From Clostridia bacterium (GTDB lineage Bacteria > Bacillota_A > Clostridia > Christensenellales > CAG-138), in assembly GCA_017394605.1 (NCBI GenBank), contig JAFPXU010000111.1, positions 1-9,077 on the forward strand: DNA of 9,077 bases. The letters run 5' to 3'. Every line of letters starts with the position of its first letter. Within the stretch, counting starts at the first letter, position 1. The position numbers were made by a program, and so were the translations under genes. Below, in pieces: positions 1 through 6,579 of the stretch. The notes under the pieces are model-generated. The model had not been told where the DNA came from. It ran no database searches and worked only from the letters and a program-made list of their open reading frames with translations.

Positions 1-964
1 AGTTCCTGAAGCTCAGATAGATCACGTAGCCCTGCGGAAGAAACGCGACGGCACAGAGCAAATAACAGTAGAGATGGATCAGAACGCCCCGGATCCCCTT
101 TGCCTCCTTCTTTTCGACGGGATGGAGCGCGGAGATCGAGAAGCGGTAGCGGTTGGTCGCCCATTTCTGGAAAAAGAACACGATCGCGGTCATCAGGACC
201 GCAATGATGGCGAGCGCAGCGGCGAAGTTGTAGTCCTGCGTCGTCTCGCCGAGATACTCGTTGTACAGCAGGACCAGAAATGTCTTGTAATCCTCCCCGA
301 GCGTAGACGGGGTCCCGAAATCCGAGAACGACTGCATGAACACCATCAGCGCGGAGGCTAGAACGGTGGGCATGGTCAGCTTCAGAACGACATTGAACAG
401 GCGCTTGATGCCGACGCACCCCATGTTTTCGGAAGCCTCCAGGAGTGTATTGTCGATGCTCTTGAACGCACCGTTCATATAGATGAAAACGAGCGGGAAG
501 AAATTCAGGACCTGGGACAGAACGATGCCCCGGAAACCGTAGATGCTCGGGAGCGTCACCCCGAACGCCGATTTGATGAATCTTGTTATGACGCCGTTGC
601 GGCCGAGAAGCATGATCCAGGAGTAGGCACCGAGAAACGGCGCGGACATGCAGCACAGGATGGCGACCACGAACAGGACCTTTGAACCCTTCAGCCGGTA
701 AAACACGTAGAAATACGCGAACGGAATGCCCAGTAGAAGAGCGAGGAAGGTCACCGTGAACGTCACCTTGAACGTGTTAGCGATCGTGACCGTGTAGTAT
801 TTGTGCTCAAAAAACCTGACGAACTGCTTCAGGGAAAACGTGCCGTCCGGCATGATGACTGACTGTTTCATCAATCCGAACAGCGGATATATCAGCACAG
901 CGACGAACAGCAGGATCATCAGGAAGGAGGCAATTATCCAACCGTCATACCGTTTCCTTATCAT
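1..964 (-). CDS. FbpB/AfuB/ThiP-type ABC importer permease, two-domain fusion, 3' part outside window
   Basis: This is an inner-membrane permease of a binding-protein-dependent importer; 321 residues are visible and the reading frame is still open at the window edge. I read it by translating the minus strand from the ATG at 964. That start follows a purine-rich GGGGAGGGGGAG stretch and lies 17 bp after the ATPase stop. Hydrophobic segments occur near residues 9-32, 66-90, 96-121, 147-163, 200-216 and 247-266. A permease EAA loop sits at about 176-200 (EASENMGCVG...MP) and is followed by SFSDFGTP, which is typical of the iron(III)/phosphonate/sugar-phosphate group. After a basic linker (about 268-293) a new hydrophobic segment begins at 294-316. 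This indicates a second permease half, as in FbpB-type fusions of roughly 550 residues. Its partner ATPase is the gene immediately upstream. A binding-protein gene is expected further left but is not seen. The substrate is uncertain. Confidence 0.88.
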   Translation of the reverse strand, partial: MIRKRYDGWIIASFLMILLFVAVLIYPLFGLMKQSVIMPDGTFSLKQFVRFFEHKYYTVTIANTFKVTFTVTFLALLLGIPFAYFYVFYRLKGSKVLFVVAILCCMSAPFLGAYSWIMLLGRNGVITRFIKSAFGVTLPSIYGFRGIVLSQVLNFFPLVFIYMNGAFKSIDNTLLEASENMGCVGIKRLFNVVLKLTMPTVLASALMVFMQSFSDFGTPSTLGEDYKTFLVLLYNEYLGETTQDYNFAAALAIIAVLMTAIVFFFQKWATNRYRFSISALHPVEKKEAKGIRGVLIHLYCYLLCAVAFLPQGYVIYLSFRN

Positions 965-981
965 CGTCTCCCCCTCCCCGT

Positions 982-2094
982 TCAGCAGATGCGGTCATTG
1001 ACCACGCCTTCGACCAGGTTTTCCCTGCTGTCTTCCGAAAAGATGTTCAGCTTTTCCATGTTGATCGTAAGCCCGACCCTGGTGCCCGGCGCGATCGTGC
1101 TTCCGATTGAGGATTCCTGAATGGCGACGGCTTCCTCGCCGGAGCAAAGCGTCAGGAAATAATGTGTGTTCAGTCCCAGGAAAACGCAGTCGTTCACCGT
1201 CGCGCCGATCCCCTCTCCGGGGTCGGAATGGAGGATGAATTCCTCCGGGCGGACGGAAAGGATCACGTCCTGGTCTTTCCGGCATTCGCTGCGGATATTC
1301 GGCATTTCCAGCCGGTAGCCCCCGGCGGTCTCGATCACGGCGCTTGCGTCGGAACAGCGGAGCGTTCCCCTGATCAGATTCGACCGTCCGATAAAGGTCG
1401 AGACAAACAGGTTCGAAGGACGCTGATAAATATTCTTCGGTGTTCCGATATGCTGGATCTCGCCGGCGTTCATGACGGCGATCCTGTCCGAGATCGCCAT
1501 CGCCTCCTCCTGGTCGTGCGTAACGTAGACCGTCGTAATGTTGATATCGTTCTGGAGCTTTTTGATCACGGAGCGCATCTCGATACGGAGCTTTGCATCC
1601 AGATTGGAAAGCGGCTCGTCCATGAGGAGCACATCCGGTTCAATGCAGAGCGCCCTCGCAAGCGCCACGCGTTGCTGCTGCCCGCCTGAAAGACGGTCCG
1701 GAAGGCGGTCGGCAAACTCCCCGATCTGCATCAGCTCCATGAATTTCTCGGCGGTCGCCCGCAGTTCCGCCTTCTGAAGCTTGCGGTACTTAAGCCCGAA
1801 CTCCACGTTCTGCCGCACCGTCAGATGCGGAAAGATCGCGTAATTCTGGAAGACCATTCCGATATTCCTCTTCGCGGGATCCAGATCGTTGATCCGGCGG
1901 TCGCCAAAATAAAAGTCTCCCCCTTCAATGCTGTTGAATCCAGCGATCATCCGGAGGAGCGTCGTTTTGCCGCATCCCGACGGTCCGAGCAGGGTAAAGA
2001 ATTCGCCCTCCCGGATCTCCAGGCTCAGATCGGGGATCACTGTGTTGTCCCCGTATTTCTTCTTGGCATGGCGTATGGAAATATTGCTGCTCAT
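982..2094 (-). CDS. ABC importer ATP-binding protein, FbpC/PotA-like
   Basis: This is a cytoplasmic ATPase of 370 residues that powers an ABC importer. All nucleotide-binding motifs are intact: Walker A GPSGCGKT at 37-44, Q-loop Q83 in VFQNYAIFPH, signature LSGGQQQR from 135, Walker B VLLMDE at 155-160, D-loop SNLD at 163-166 and the switch His193 in VTHDQEEA. The remainder, from about 240 to 370, has the length and position of the TOBE-type regulatory domain usual in this class. The PAKRNIGMVFQNYAIFPHLTV region resembles FbpC/PotA/PhnT-type ATPases more than MalK. It lies 55 bp after the phosphatase gene and 17 bp before the fused permease, so it is most likely translated from the same message. 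The ATG at 2094 is preceded by GGAGAGAGGG. It could also serve the divergent CUT1 permeases, which lack an ATPase in this window, but that is speculation. Confidence 0.93.
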   Translation of the reverse strand: MSSNISIRHAKKKYGDNTVIPDLSLEIREGEFFTLLGPSGCGKTTLLRMIAGFNSIEGGDFYFGDRRINDLDPAKRNIGMVFQNYAIFPHLTVRQNVEFGLKYRKLQKAELRATAEKFMELMQIGEFADRLPDRLSGGQQQRVALARALCIEPDVLLMDEPLSNLDAKLRIEMRSVIKKLQNDINITTVYVTHDQEEAMAISDRIAVMNAGEIQHIGTPKNIYQRPSNLFVSTFIGRSNLIRGTLRCSDASAVIETAGGYRLEMPNIRSECRKDQDVILSVRPEEFILHSDPGEGIGATVNDCVFLGLNTHYFLTLCSGEEAVAIQESSIGSTIAPGTRVGLTINMEKLNIFSEDSRENLVEGVVNDRIC

Positions 2095-2106
2095 ATAACC
2101 CTCTCT

Positions 2107-2143
2107 CCGGACTGTGCCGGCTCATGCGCGCCTTCGGACGCGC
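2107..2143 (-). other. Intercistronic hairpins between phosphatase and ATPase genes
   Basis: In the minus-strand transcript, starting 7 nt past the phosphatase stop, positions 2143-2126 can form a seven-pair GC-rich stem. It reads GCGCGTC, loop CGAA, GGCGCGC, with one G-U wobble. A smaller CCGG/CCGG stem with a six-base loop follows at 2120-2107, just ahead of the ATPase ribosome-binding site. No T-run follows, so this is not a standard intrinsic terminator. It may act as an RNA stability or processing element, or partly reduce read-through. The pairing is seen directly; the function is inferred. Confidence 0.4.
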
Positions 2144-2149
2144 CCGTTC

Positions 2150-2902
2150 TCACAAAGCTTCGATACAATTCAGATTCTCGACGATGGCGGATGTGAACGG
2201 CTTCATTTCCTCCCGCATCTCCGCGGTTTCCGGAACACCGATCCCGAACGCGCCCGCGTCATGCGCCATCTTGACATCCACATAGGAGTCCCCGACCATC
2301 GCGATCCGGTCCATGGGAACGCCCGAACGGTCGGATATCAGGTTCAGCATGTCCGGCGCGGGCTTCCCGTGCTCGACCATCTCGGGAAAGACGACGATCT
2401 CGGGGGTCTTCTCCCCGACCAGGCAGAGGGAATCCACAACGCGCTGGTAGGTGTCCGATGTCGCGACCGCGTATCCGATCCCCGCGCGTCTCAGACGGCG
2501 GAAGATGTCCGGAAATCCCACAGCGGGCACAAGGGCTTCCCTGAGGTCCATCGCGGCGTCCGCACGCCGGAACACGTCCTCGGCGGCGCTCCGCGCGGCC
2601 GCCCAGTTCATGCCAAGCCACCGGACGAGCATGCCGGCGGTCACCGCTTTTTCCTCGCGGGGCGATGCGACGGCGAGCGTGCCTTTTGGGTCAGTATACA
2701 CCACGCGGCCGTTCTGCATGGTCAGCCCGAAGATCTTCGCCCAGTCTGCGATCCCGTCCTCGTTCAGATAGGACCGCAGCATCTTGATCCGCATCTCTCC
2801 GATGTGAGACCAGAACGGCTGACTTTGGAACATCAGCCCGTCCTTGTCAAACACCATCAGGGAGATGTCCCTCTCGATCCCGTTTGCCTTAATGCGTGCC
2901 AT
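2150..2902 (-). CDS. HAD-superfamily hydrolase (probable phosphatase)
   Basis: This is a soluble 250-residue hydrolase of the haloacid dehalogenase superfamily, whose members usually remove phosphate from small metabolites through an aspartyl-phosphate intermediate. The four motifs are present. Motif I is D19-K-D21-G, with D19 the nucleophile and D21 the general acid/base; motif II is Thr148/Ser149 in VATSDT; motif III is Lys180 in HGKPAPD; motif IV is GDSYVD with D205 and D209. The insert between motifs I and II (about 30-125) is the size of a C1-type helical cap, as in phosphoglycolate-phosphatase-like enzymes. The ATG at 2902 has an AGGAGGT site (2915-2909) six bases upstream. It is the first gene of the leftward cluster and directly precedes importer genes, which suggests it acts on the imported compound or its product. 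The substrate is not predictable. No signal peptide is visible, so it acts in the cytoplasm. Confidence 0.9.
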   Translation of the reverse strand: MARIKANGIERDISLMVFDKDGLMFQSQPFWSHIGEMRIKMLRSYLNEDGIADWAKIFGLTMQNGRVVYTDPKGTLAVASPREEKAVTAGMLVRWLGMNWAAARSAAEDVFRRADAAMDLREALVPAVGFPDIFRRLRRAGIGYAVATSDTYQRVVDSLCLVGEKTPEIVVFPEMVEHGKPAPDMLNLISDRSGVPMDRIAMVGDSYVDVKMAHDAGAFGIGVPETAEMREEMKPFTSAIVENLNCIEAL

Positions 2903-3002
2903 CTGCGCACCTCCTGCATCTGGATGTCTGTTTCGAAAAATGAAAGAATGATTGCCGTTTTCTGTTGGAATGTGTTGCGGATTTGATAGTTTTTGATTGT
3001 TT

Positions 3003-3018
3003 TTGTAACTCTTTGCAA
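3003..3018. promoter_or_regulatory. Candidate LacI-family/cre-like operator over the leftward start point
   Basis: TTGTAACTCTTTGCAA is an imperfect 16-bp palindrome with half-sites TTGTAA and TTGCAA. Read on the minus strand, its inner part TGCAAAGAGTTACA matches the outer positions of the catabolite-responsive-element pattern TGNAANCGNTNNCA but has GA where the central CG is expected. It covers about -2 to +14 relative to the start point predicted from the promoter at 3051-3023, a position suited to repression. It could bind CcpA poorly, a local LacI-family regulator, or nothing. No regulator gene is visible in the window. Confidence 0.4.
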
Positions 3019-3022
3019 CTTT

Positions 3023-3051
3023 ATGTTATGTGATGTGAAACTGTCTGTCAA
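3023..3051 (-). promoter_or_regulatory. Sigma-70/SigA-type promoter for the HAD-ATPase-permease cluster
   Basis: On the minus strand a perfect -35 box TTGACA (3051-3046) is followed, after exactly 17 bp, by TAACAT (3028-3023), which matches four of six positions of TATAAT. The start point should fall near 3016, giving an untranslated leader of about 113 nt before the phosphatase ATG at 2902. The surrounding DNA is AT-rich. This is the best promoter match in the divergent region. Confidence 0.65.
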
Positions 3052-3152
3052 GAACAAAATCTGCACTTTTCTATATTTTTTTGCTGGAAACCGCCCTGCT
3101 TTCATCACAAAACCCGATTTTTCCCGACTGATCCGCGTTTTTCAGCTTCCGC

Positions 3153-3166
3153 TCTGGGTCCCCAGA
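3153..3166. promoter_or_regulatory. Short GC-rich palindrome in the divergent region
   Basis: TCTGGGTCCCCAGA is an inverted repeat with perfect 6-bp arms (TCTGGG and CCCAGA) around a two-base centre. It lies roughly midway between the leftward promoter and the possible rightward promoter. It could be an operator for a dimeric regulator, but a palindrome this short can arise by chance. A smaller CGAAT/ATTCG repeat lies just downstream (3181-3195). Confidence 0.25.
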
Positions 3167-3207
3167 TCGTATCCGGAATCCGAATCCTCCATTCGTGATG
3201 CTTTTTT

Positions 3208-3257
3208 TTGCAATTTTTTGAAATAATTCTTGATTATGCCTCGTATCTATGTCAAGA
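3208..3257 (+). promoter_or_regulatory. Possible rightward promoter and inverted repeat
   Basis: No strong rightward promoter is visible. Two weak fits are TTGAAA (3218-3223) with TCGTAT (3241-3246) at 17 bp, and TTGCAA (3208-3213) with GATTAT (3232-3237) at 18 bp. An inverted repeat TCTTGA (3228-3233) and TCAAGA (3252-3257) overlaps the first option and could be an operator. Weak core boxes would fit a promoter that needs an activator, but that is inference. Confidence 0.22.
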
Positions 3258-3272
3258 TGATGTCATAAGAAG

Positions 3273-3329
3273 TTCTTTTTCCTTCCTCCTTCCCTGTTTC
3301 CTTTCACTTTTGTTTTTCTGCCCAGGAGG
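3273..3329 (+). promoter_or_regulatory. Pyrimidine-rich leader with Shine-Dalgarno and matching anti-Shine-Dalgarno
   Basis: Positions 3273-3323 hold 51 bases with only four purines (3296, 3306, 3312, 3320), directly before the AGGAGG ribosome-binding site at 3324-3329. The spacing to the kinase ATG is eight bases. The tract contains CCTCCT at 3285-3290, an exact complement of that site, so the leader could fold back and hide it, with a 34-nt loop. Otherwise the tract would be unstructured and open to ribosomes. The sequence is certain; regulation by it is speculative. Confidence 0.45.
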
Positions 3330-3337
3330 CATTTCTT

Positions 3338-4846
3338 ATGGAACAGTACACGCTCGGCATCGATATCGGAACAACATCGGTCAAGGTCATCCTTATTTCC
3401 TCTTCGGGTTCCATCGTCGCGGAGGCGACGCGTGGGCACAATCTCCTTTCCCCCCATCAGAACTGGGCGGAAGAGAACGCGGAGATCTGGTGGGAGAATT
3501 CAGTCAACGCGGTCCGCGAGATCGCTGCCGCCCATCCCGACAAGATGGGCCGGATCGTGTCGGTCGGATGCAGCGGTATGGTGCCCGCCCTCGTCCTTCT
3601 CGACGATGCTGGAAATCCCGTCCGGAACACCATCCAGCAGAACGACGCGCGCGCGATTGATCAGATCGAACGCGTAACGAACGCCCTTGACCAGAAAGCT
3701 CTTTTCGAGCGCACAGGCGGCTATACCAACCAGCAGCACATCATTCCGCGCCTGCTCTGGGTCATTGAGAACGAGCCGGAAGTCTGGAATAGGGTTCGGC
3801 ACATCTTCGGTTCCTATGATTTCATTGCGTACCGGCTGACCGGCGTCTTTTCCCTGGAGCTGAACTGGGCGGCGGAAAGCGGCTGCTACGATATATTCCT
3901 CGGTAAATGGCTGGAAGACCAGATGCTTTCGTTCGGCATTTCTCCGGATCTGTTCCCTCCCGTCAACGAGCCCATGAAGGTCATCGGCCGTACGCTTCCC
4001 GAAACCGCCGGGCTGATGGGTCTCCCGTCCGGCATTCCGGTGATCGCGGGAAGCGCGGACCATGTCGCCTCCACCCTTGCCGCCGGCATTGTCGGGGAAG
4101 GGGATCTGCTGATCAAGTTCGGAGGCGCCGGGGACATTCTGTACTGCACCGAGGAGCTTCAGCCTCATCCGAAACTGTTCTTCGATTATCACGACGTGCC
4201 CGGCCGCTACCTGCTGAACGGATGCATGGCGGCAAGCGGCTCGCTCGTCAAATGGTTTACCAATGACGTGCTGCACTCGGAGGATCCGCGGATTCTCAAG
4301 GTGCTTGACCGGGAGGCACAGGAACTCCCGCCCGCGTCGGACGGCGTCATCGTCCTGCCCTATTTCCTCGGGGAAAAAACTCCGCTGTTCGATCCGATCG
4401 CGCGCGGCGTGATTTTCGGGCTGACGCTCAGCCACACGCATGCCCATATCTTCCGCGCGATTCTGGAGTCCGTCGTATACGGCTTCCGTCATCACCTGGA
4501 TGTGCTTTCCGAAGCGGGTTTCCTGCCGGAACAGATCATCGCGACGGATGGCGGCGCGAAAAGCCCACTCTGGTGCCAGATCTCGGCGGATATTCTCGGA
4601 CGCCCCGTCCGGGCTTATCCGAAACATCCCGGTTCCGCGCTCGGCGTGGCATATGTGGCTGCCATGTCCGCCGGACTGTTTCAGGACTGGAACAGCATCC
4701 GCCTGTTCCTGAACGATTCGAAGGTATATCAGCCGGATCCGTCCGCCGTGGCCGTTTATGACCGCGCCTACAGAATCTACCGGGAGCTCTATCCCGCGTT
4801 GCGTCCCGCGTGCGAGGATCTCAGAGGGCTCTACCCCGCTCAATAA
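3338..4846 (+). CDS. FGGY-family carbohydrate kinase (xylulokinase-like)
   Basis: This is a cytoplasmic sugar kinase of 502 residues, the usual length for the FGGY family, that transfers phosphate from ATP to a ketose, polyol or related sugar. The N-terminal phosphate loop LGIDIGTTSVK lies at about 6-16. WAEENAEIWW at 43-52 is typical of xylulokinase-like members. The probable catalytic base is Asp241 in AGSADHVASTLAAG. The C-terminal ATPase-fold half shows KFGGAGDIL (260-268), PYFLGEKTPLFD (341-352), the SHTHAHIFRAILESVVYGF segment (365-383), and DGGAKSPLWCQISADILGRPV (404-424), the adenosine-side motif. The ATG at 3338 has AGGAGG eight bases upstream. It is the first gene of the rightward cluster, 25 bp before the dehydrogenase. 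Together they fit oxidation of a polyol to a ketose followed by phosphorylation. Family calls such as xylulokinase are unreliable for substrate, which could be a pentose, tetrose or rarer sugar. Confidence 0.92.
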   Translation: MEQYTLGIDIGTTSVKVILISSSGSIVAEATRGHNLLSPHQNWAEENAEIWWENSVNAVREIAAAHPDKMGRIVSVGCSGMVPALVLLDDAGNPVRNTIQQNDARAIDQIERVTNALDQKALFERTGGYTNQQHIIPRLLWVIENEPEVWNRVRHIFGSYDFIAYRLTGVFSLELNWAAESGCYDIFLGKWLEDQMLSFGISPDLFPPVNEPMKVIGRTLPETAGLMGLPSGIPVIAGSADHVASTLAAGIVGEGDLLIKFGGAGDILYCTEELQPHPKLFFDYHDVPGRYLLNGCMAASGSLVKWFTNDVLHSEDPRILKVLDREAQELPPASDGVIVLPYFLGEKTPLFDPIARGVIFGLTLSHTHAHIFRAILESVVYGFRHHLDVLSEAGFLPEQIIATDGGAKSPLWCQISADILGRPVRAYPKHPGSALGVAYVAAMSAGLFQDWNSIRLFLNDSKVYQPDPSAVAVYDRAYRIYRELYPALRPACEDLRGLYPAQ

Positions 4847-4857
4847 ATCATTCATTC

Positions 4858-4864
4858 AGGGAGG
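4858..4864 (+). promoter_or_regulatory. Ribosome-binding site fixing the SDR start
   Basis: AGGGAGG lies seven bases before the ATG at 4872. The frame also stays open back to an ATG at 4758, inside the kinase gene, but that codon has no ribosome-binding site. It would also add 38 residues with no SDR character before the normal N-terminal nucleotide-binding strand. The 4872 start is therefore chosen. Confidence 0.8.
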
Positions 4865-4871
4865 AACATCC

Positions 4872-5657
4872 ATGCTTCAGAACGAAGGACAGATCGCATT
4901 TGTCACCGGAGGCGCCGCCGGGATCGGCCGCGCGATCTCCATCAAATTCGCCAATCTCGGCGCTTCCGTCATCGTGGCGGATCTGAATCTGAAAGGTGCG
5001 GAGGAAACGGTTGCCATGCTTCCGGATCCGACCGGTGCGGCAAGACATTCCGCAGTTCGTCTTGATGTAACGGACCGTGCCGACGTCCGCCGTGTCATGG
5101 ACGGCGTCGCGGATCAGTACGGAAGGATCGACATCCTCATGAACAACGCGGGCGTATCCTCCATGCATCACCTGGTGGATCTGAGCGAAGAGGAATGGGA
5201 TCTAAATTTCAACGTGAACGTCAAGGGAATGTTCCTCGTCACGCAGGCTGCCGCTCCTCTGATGACCCCGCATCCGGGCGGGAGGATTGTCAACACCTGT
5301 TCCATGGCGGCCGTCAAGGCGGACGCGACCCTTCCCCACTATACGGCTTCCAAATTCGCCGTGCTCGGGCTGACGAAGGCCTGTGCGCTGGAATTCGCCC
5401 CCTACGGTATTACCGTCAACTGCGTGTGCCCCGGATATGTCAAAACCGACATGCAGGCGCGCGAGATCGTATGGGAAGGAGAAATGCGAGGCATTTCTCC
5501 GGAGGAGGTCCTTCAGGGATATATCGACCGTACGCCTCTCGGAAGACTGTGCTATCCGGAGGATGTTGCCGACGTGGTCGGCTTCCTGGTCTCCCCGGAA
5601 GCGAAATTCCTGACCGGTGAAGCGGTCAACGTCGCCGGAGGCGCCAATCTGACCTGA
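4872..5657 (+). CDS. Short-chain dehydrogenase/reductase (SDR), probably NAD-dependent polyol/sugar dehydrogenase
   Basis: This is a classical SDR of 261 residues that interconverts an alcohol and a ketone with a nicotinamide cofactor. Motifs: cofactor loop TGGAAGIG at 12-19; Asp37 at the end of the second strand (VIVADLN), which usually favours NAD(H) over NADP(H); Asp65 in LDV; NNAG at 91-94; catalytic Ser144, Tyr157 and Lys161 (YTASK) with the normal 13-residue Ser-Tyr spacing; and PGYVKTDM at 187-194. The C-terminal LTGEAVNVAGGANL is also typical. It would be named FabG-like by similarity. However, its place between a sugar kinase (25 bp upstream) and sugar importer genes (51 bp downstream) argues for a polyol or sugar substrate rather than fatty-acid synthesis. 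A tetramer in the cytoplasm is expected from the family. The exact substrate is unknown. Confidence 0.92.
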   Translation: MLQNEGQIAFVTGGAAGIGRAISIKFANLGASVIVADLNLKGAEETVAMLPDPTGAARHSAVRLDVTDRADVRRVMDGVADQYGRIDILMNNAGVSSMHHLVDLSEEEWDLNFNVNVKGMFLVTQAAAPLMTPHPGGRIVNTCSMAAVKADATLPHYTASKFAVLGLTKACALEFAPYGITVNCVCPGYVKTDMQAREIVWEGEMRGISPEEVLQGYIDRTPLGRLCYPEDVADVVGFLVSPEAKFLTGEAVNVAGGANLT

Positions 5658-5708
5658 CCTAACCTGTACAGAATTCGCAAATCCTATTCTTGCCGGAAAG
5701 CGGGTGGT

Positions 5709-6536
5709 ATGATGTACAACAAACGTTCTGCAGGAGAAGTGATCGCCCTCTATGTGATCATGGTTCTGGTGGCGCTGTTCTTTCTGCTGCCTTTCGTATG
5801 GATCCTGCGCTGTTCCATGGTATCCAAGGCGCAGGCGTACATGATCCCCCCGGATTGGAGCGCGCATCTGACCCTTGAGAACTACCGGAACGTCATGAGC
5901 CAGAATCATTTCGGCAAGTATTTCCTCAACAGTCTTCTCGTCGGACTTGTCAGCACCATGCTCTCCCTTCTCTTCGGAGCGCTTGCCTCCTACTGGATCG
6001 TGCGCATCAGCCACCGTCCTGATCCGGTCAAGATCACGATCCTCTGCACGCAGATGATCCCTCCGGTCGTTCTCGTGATCCCGCTTGCCATCATGATCAA
6101 CCGCCTCAAGATGGGAGACACCTTCCCGGCGCTGATCATTTCCTATCTGACGTTCAACCTGCCGTACGTCATATGGCAGCTGATCAGCTTCTTCCAGTCC
6201 ATTCCGAGGGATCTCGACGAAGCCGCCGCCGTGGACGGCTGCACCCGTCTGCAGGCGTACTTCCGCATCGTGCTTCCTCTCGCGCGGCCCGGCCTGATCG
6301 CGTCCGGCGTCTACTGCTTCATCGTGTCCTGGAACGAATTCATGTTCGCCAACAACTTCGCGGGGCTGAAGACCCGCACCATTCCGGTCGCGATTGCGGC
6401 CCTCGAGACCCAGGACGGACTGCAGGTCGCGGAGCTTTGCGCGTCCTGCATTATCGCGATCCTTCCCGTCGTCCTTCTGTCCATCTTCATCAAGAAATAC
6501 CTGGTAAACGGCCTGACCTTCGGTGCTGTTAAGTAA
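5709..6536 (+). CDS. CUT1 carbohydrate ABC importer permease, MalG type
   Basis: This is a 275-residue inner-membrane subunit of a carbohydrate importer. The hydrophobic segments are near 11-34, 72-98, 110-130, 140-162, 196-215 and 243-262. The EAA loop, which docks onto the ATPase, is at 171-194 (EAAAVDGCTRLQAYF...PLARPG). The C-terminus KYLVNGLTFGAVK is the usual end of MalG-type proteins. The start has two adjacent ATG codons, at 5709 and 5712. GGAAAG (5695-5700), eight bases before the first, favours 5709, but the ribosome-binding site is weaker than those of the neighbours. It precedes the binding-protein gene by 43 bp, and its MalF-type partner comes after that gene, so the two permease halves are split. 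No ATPase gene accompanies them in the window. Confidence 0.92.
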   Translation: MMYNKRSAGEVIALYVIMVLVALFFLLPFVWILRCSMVSKAQAYMIPPDWSAHLTLENYRNVMSQNHFGKYFLNSLLVGLVSTMLSLLFGALASYWIVRISHRPDPVKITILCTQMIPPVVLVIPLAIMINRLKMGDTFPALIISYLTFNLPYVIWQLISFFQSIPRDLDEAAAVDGCTRLQAYFRIVLPLARPGLIASGVYCFIVSWNEFMFANNFAGLKTRTIPVAIAALETQDGLQVAELCASCIIAILPVVLLSIFIKKYLVNGLTFGAVK

Positions 6537-6579
6537 GAAGGCCTGACTGGATATAAAAAAACAAGAGGAGGAAAACACA

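Larger units (their letters stand above)
2903..3337. promoter_or_regulatory. Divergent AT-rich intergenic control region
   Basis: This 435-bp stretch lies between the start codons of the divergent phosphatase and kinase genes. It is clearly richer in A/T than the flanking genes, with T-runs at 3202-3209 and 3214-3219. It holds a convincing leftward promoter, a cre/LacI-like palindrome, a second short palindrome, only weak rightward promoter candidates, and a pyrimidine-rich leader before the kinase. Small open frames inside it start with GTG or TTG, lack Shine-Dalgarno sites and look non-coding. No RNA gene or recognised riboswitch was seen. Confidence 0.8.

Noticed and set aside
2114..2986. 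Plus-strand open frame of 290 codons opposite the HAD gene
   Set aside because: The minus strand carries all four HAD motifs and a good ribosome-binding site. The plus frame is His/Arg/Pro-rich and featureless.
2857..3226. Small open frames in the divergent region (GTG start on minus at 3108; TTG start on plus at 2993)
   Set aside because: Non-ATG starts, no Shine-Dalgarno site, overlap with the promoter elements, and composition that simply follows AT-rich DNA.
3500..4855. Minus-strand open frame of 451 codons opposite the kinase
   Set aside because: It is rich in Arg, Gly and His without family motifs, and the opposite strand encodes a complete FGGY kinase. It is a codon-bias shadow.
4758..4871. 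N-terminal extension of the SDR back into the kinase gene
   Set aside because: No ribosome-binding site at 4758, and the added 38 residues do not look like an SDR. The ATG at 4872 has AGGGAGG at proper spacing.
5648..5667. Short pentamer-like repeat (CTGAC, CTGAC, CTAAC) over the SDR stop codon
   Set aside because: Too short and imperfect to be called a repeat element.
6552..6557. TATAAA as an internal promoter for the binding-protein gene
   Set aside because: No -35 box lies at 16-18 bp, and a start point here would fall almost on the ribosome-binding site at 6566.
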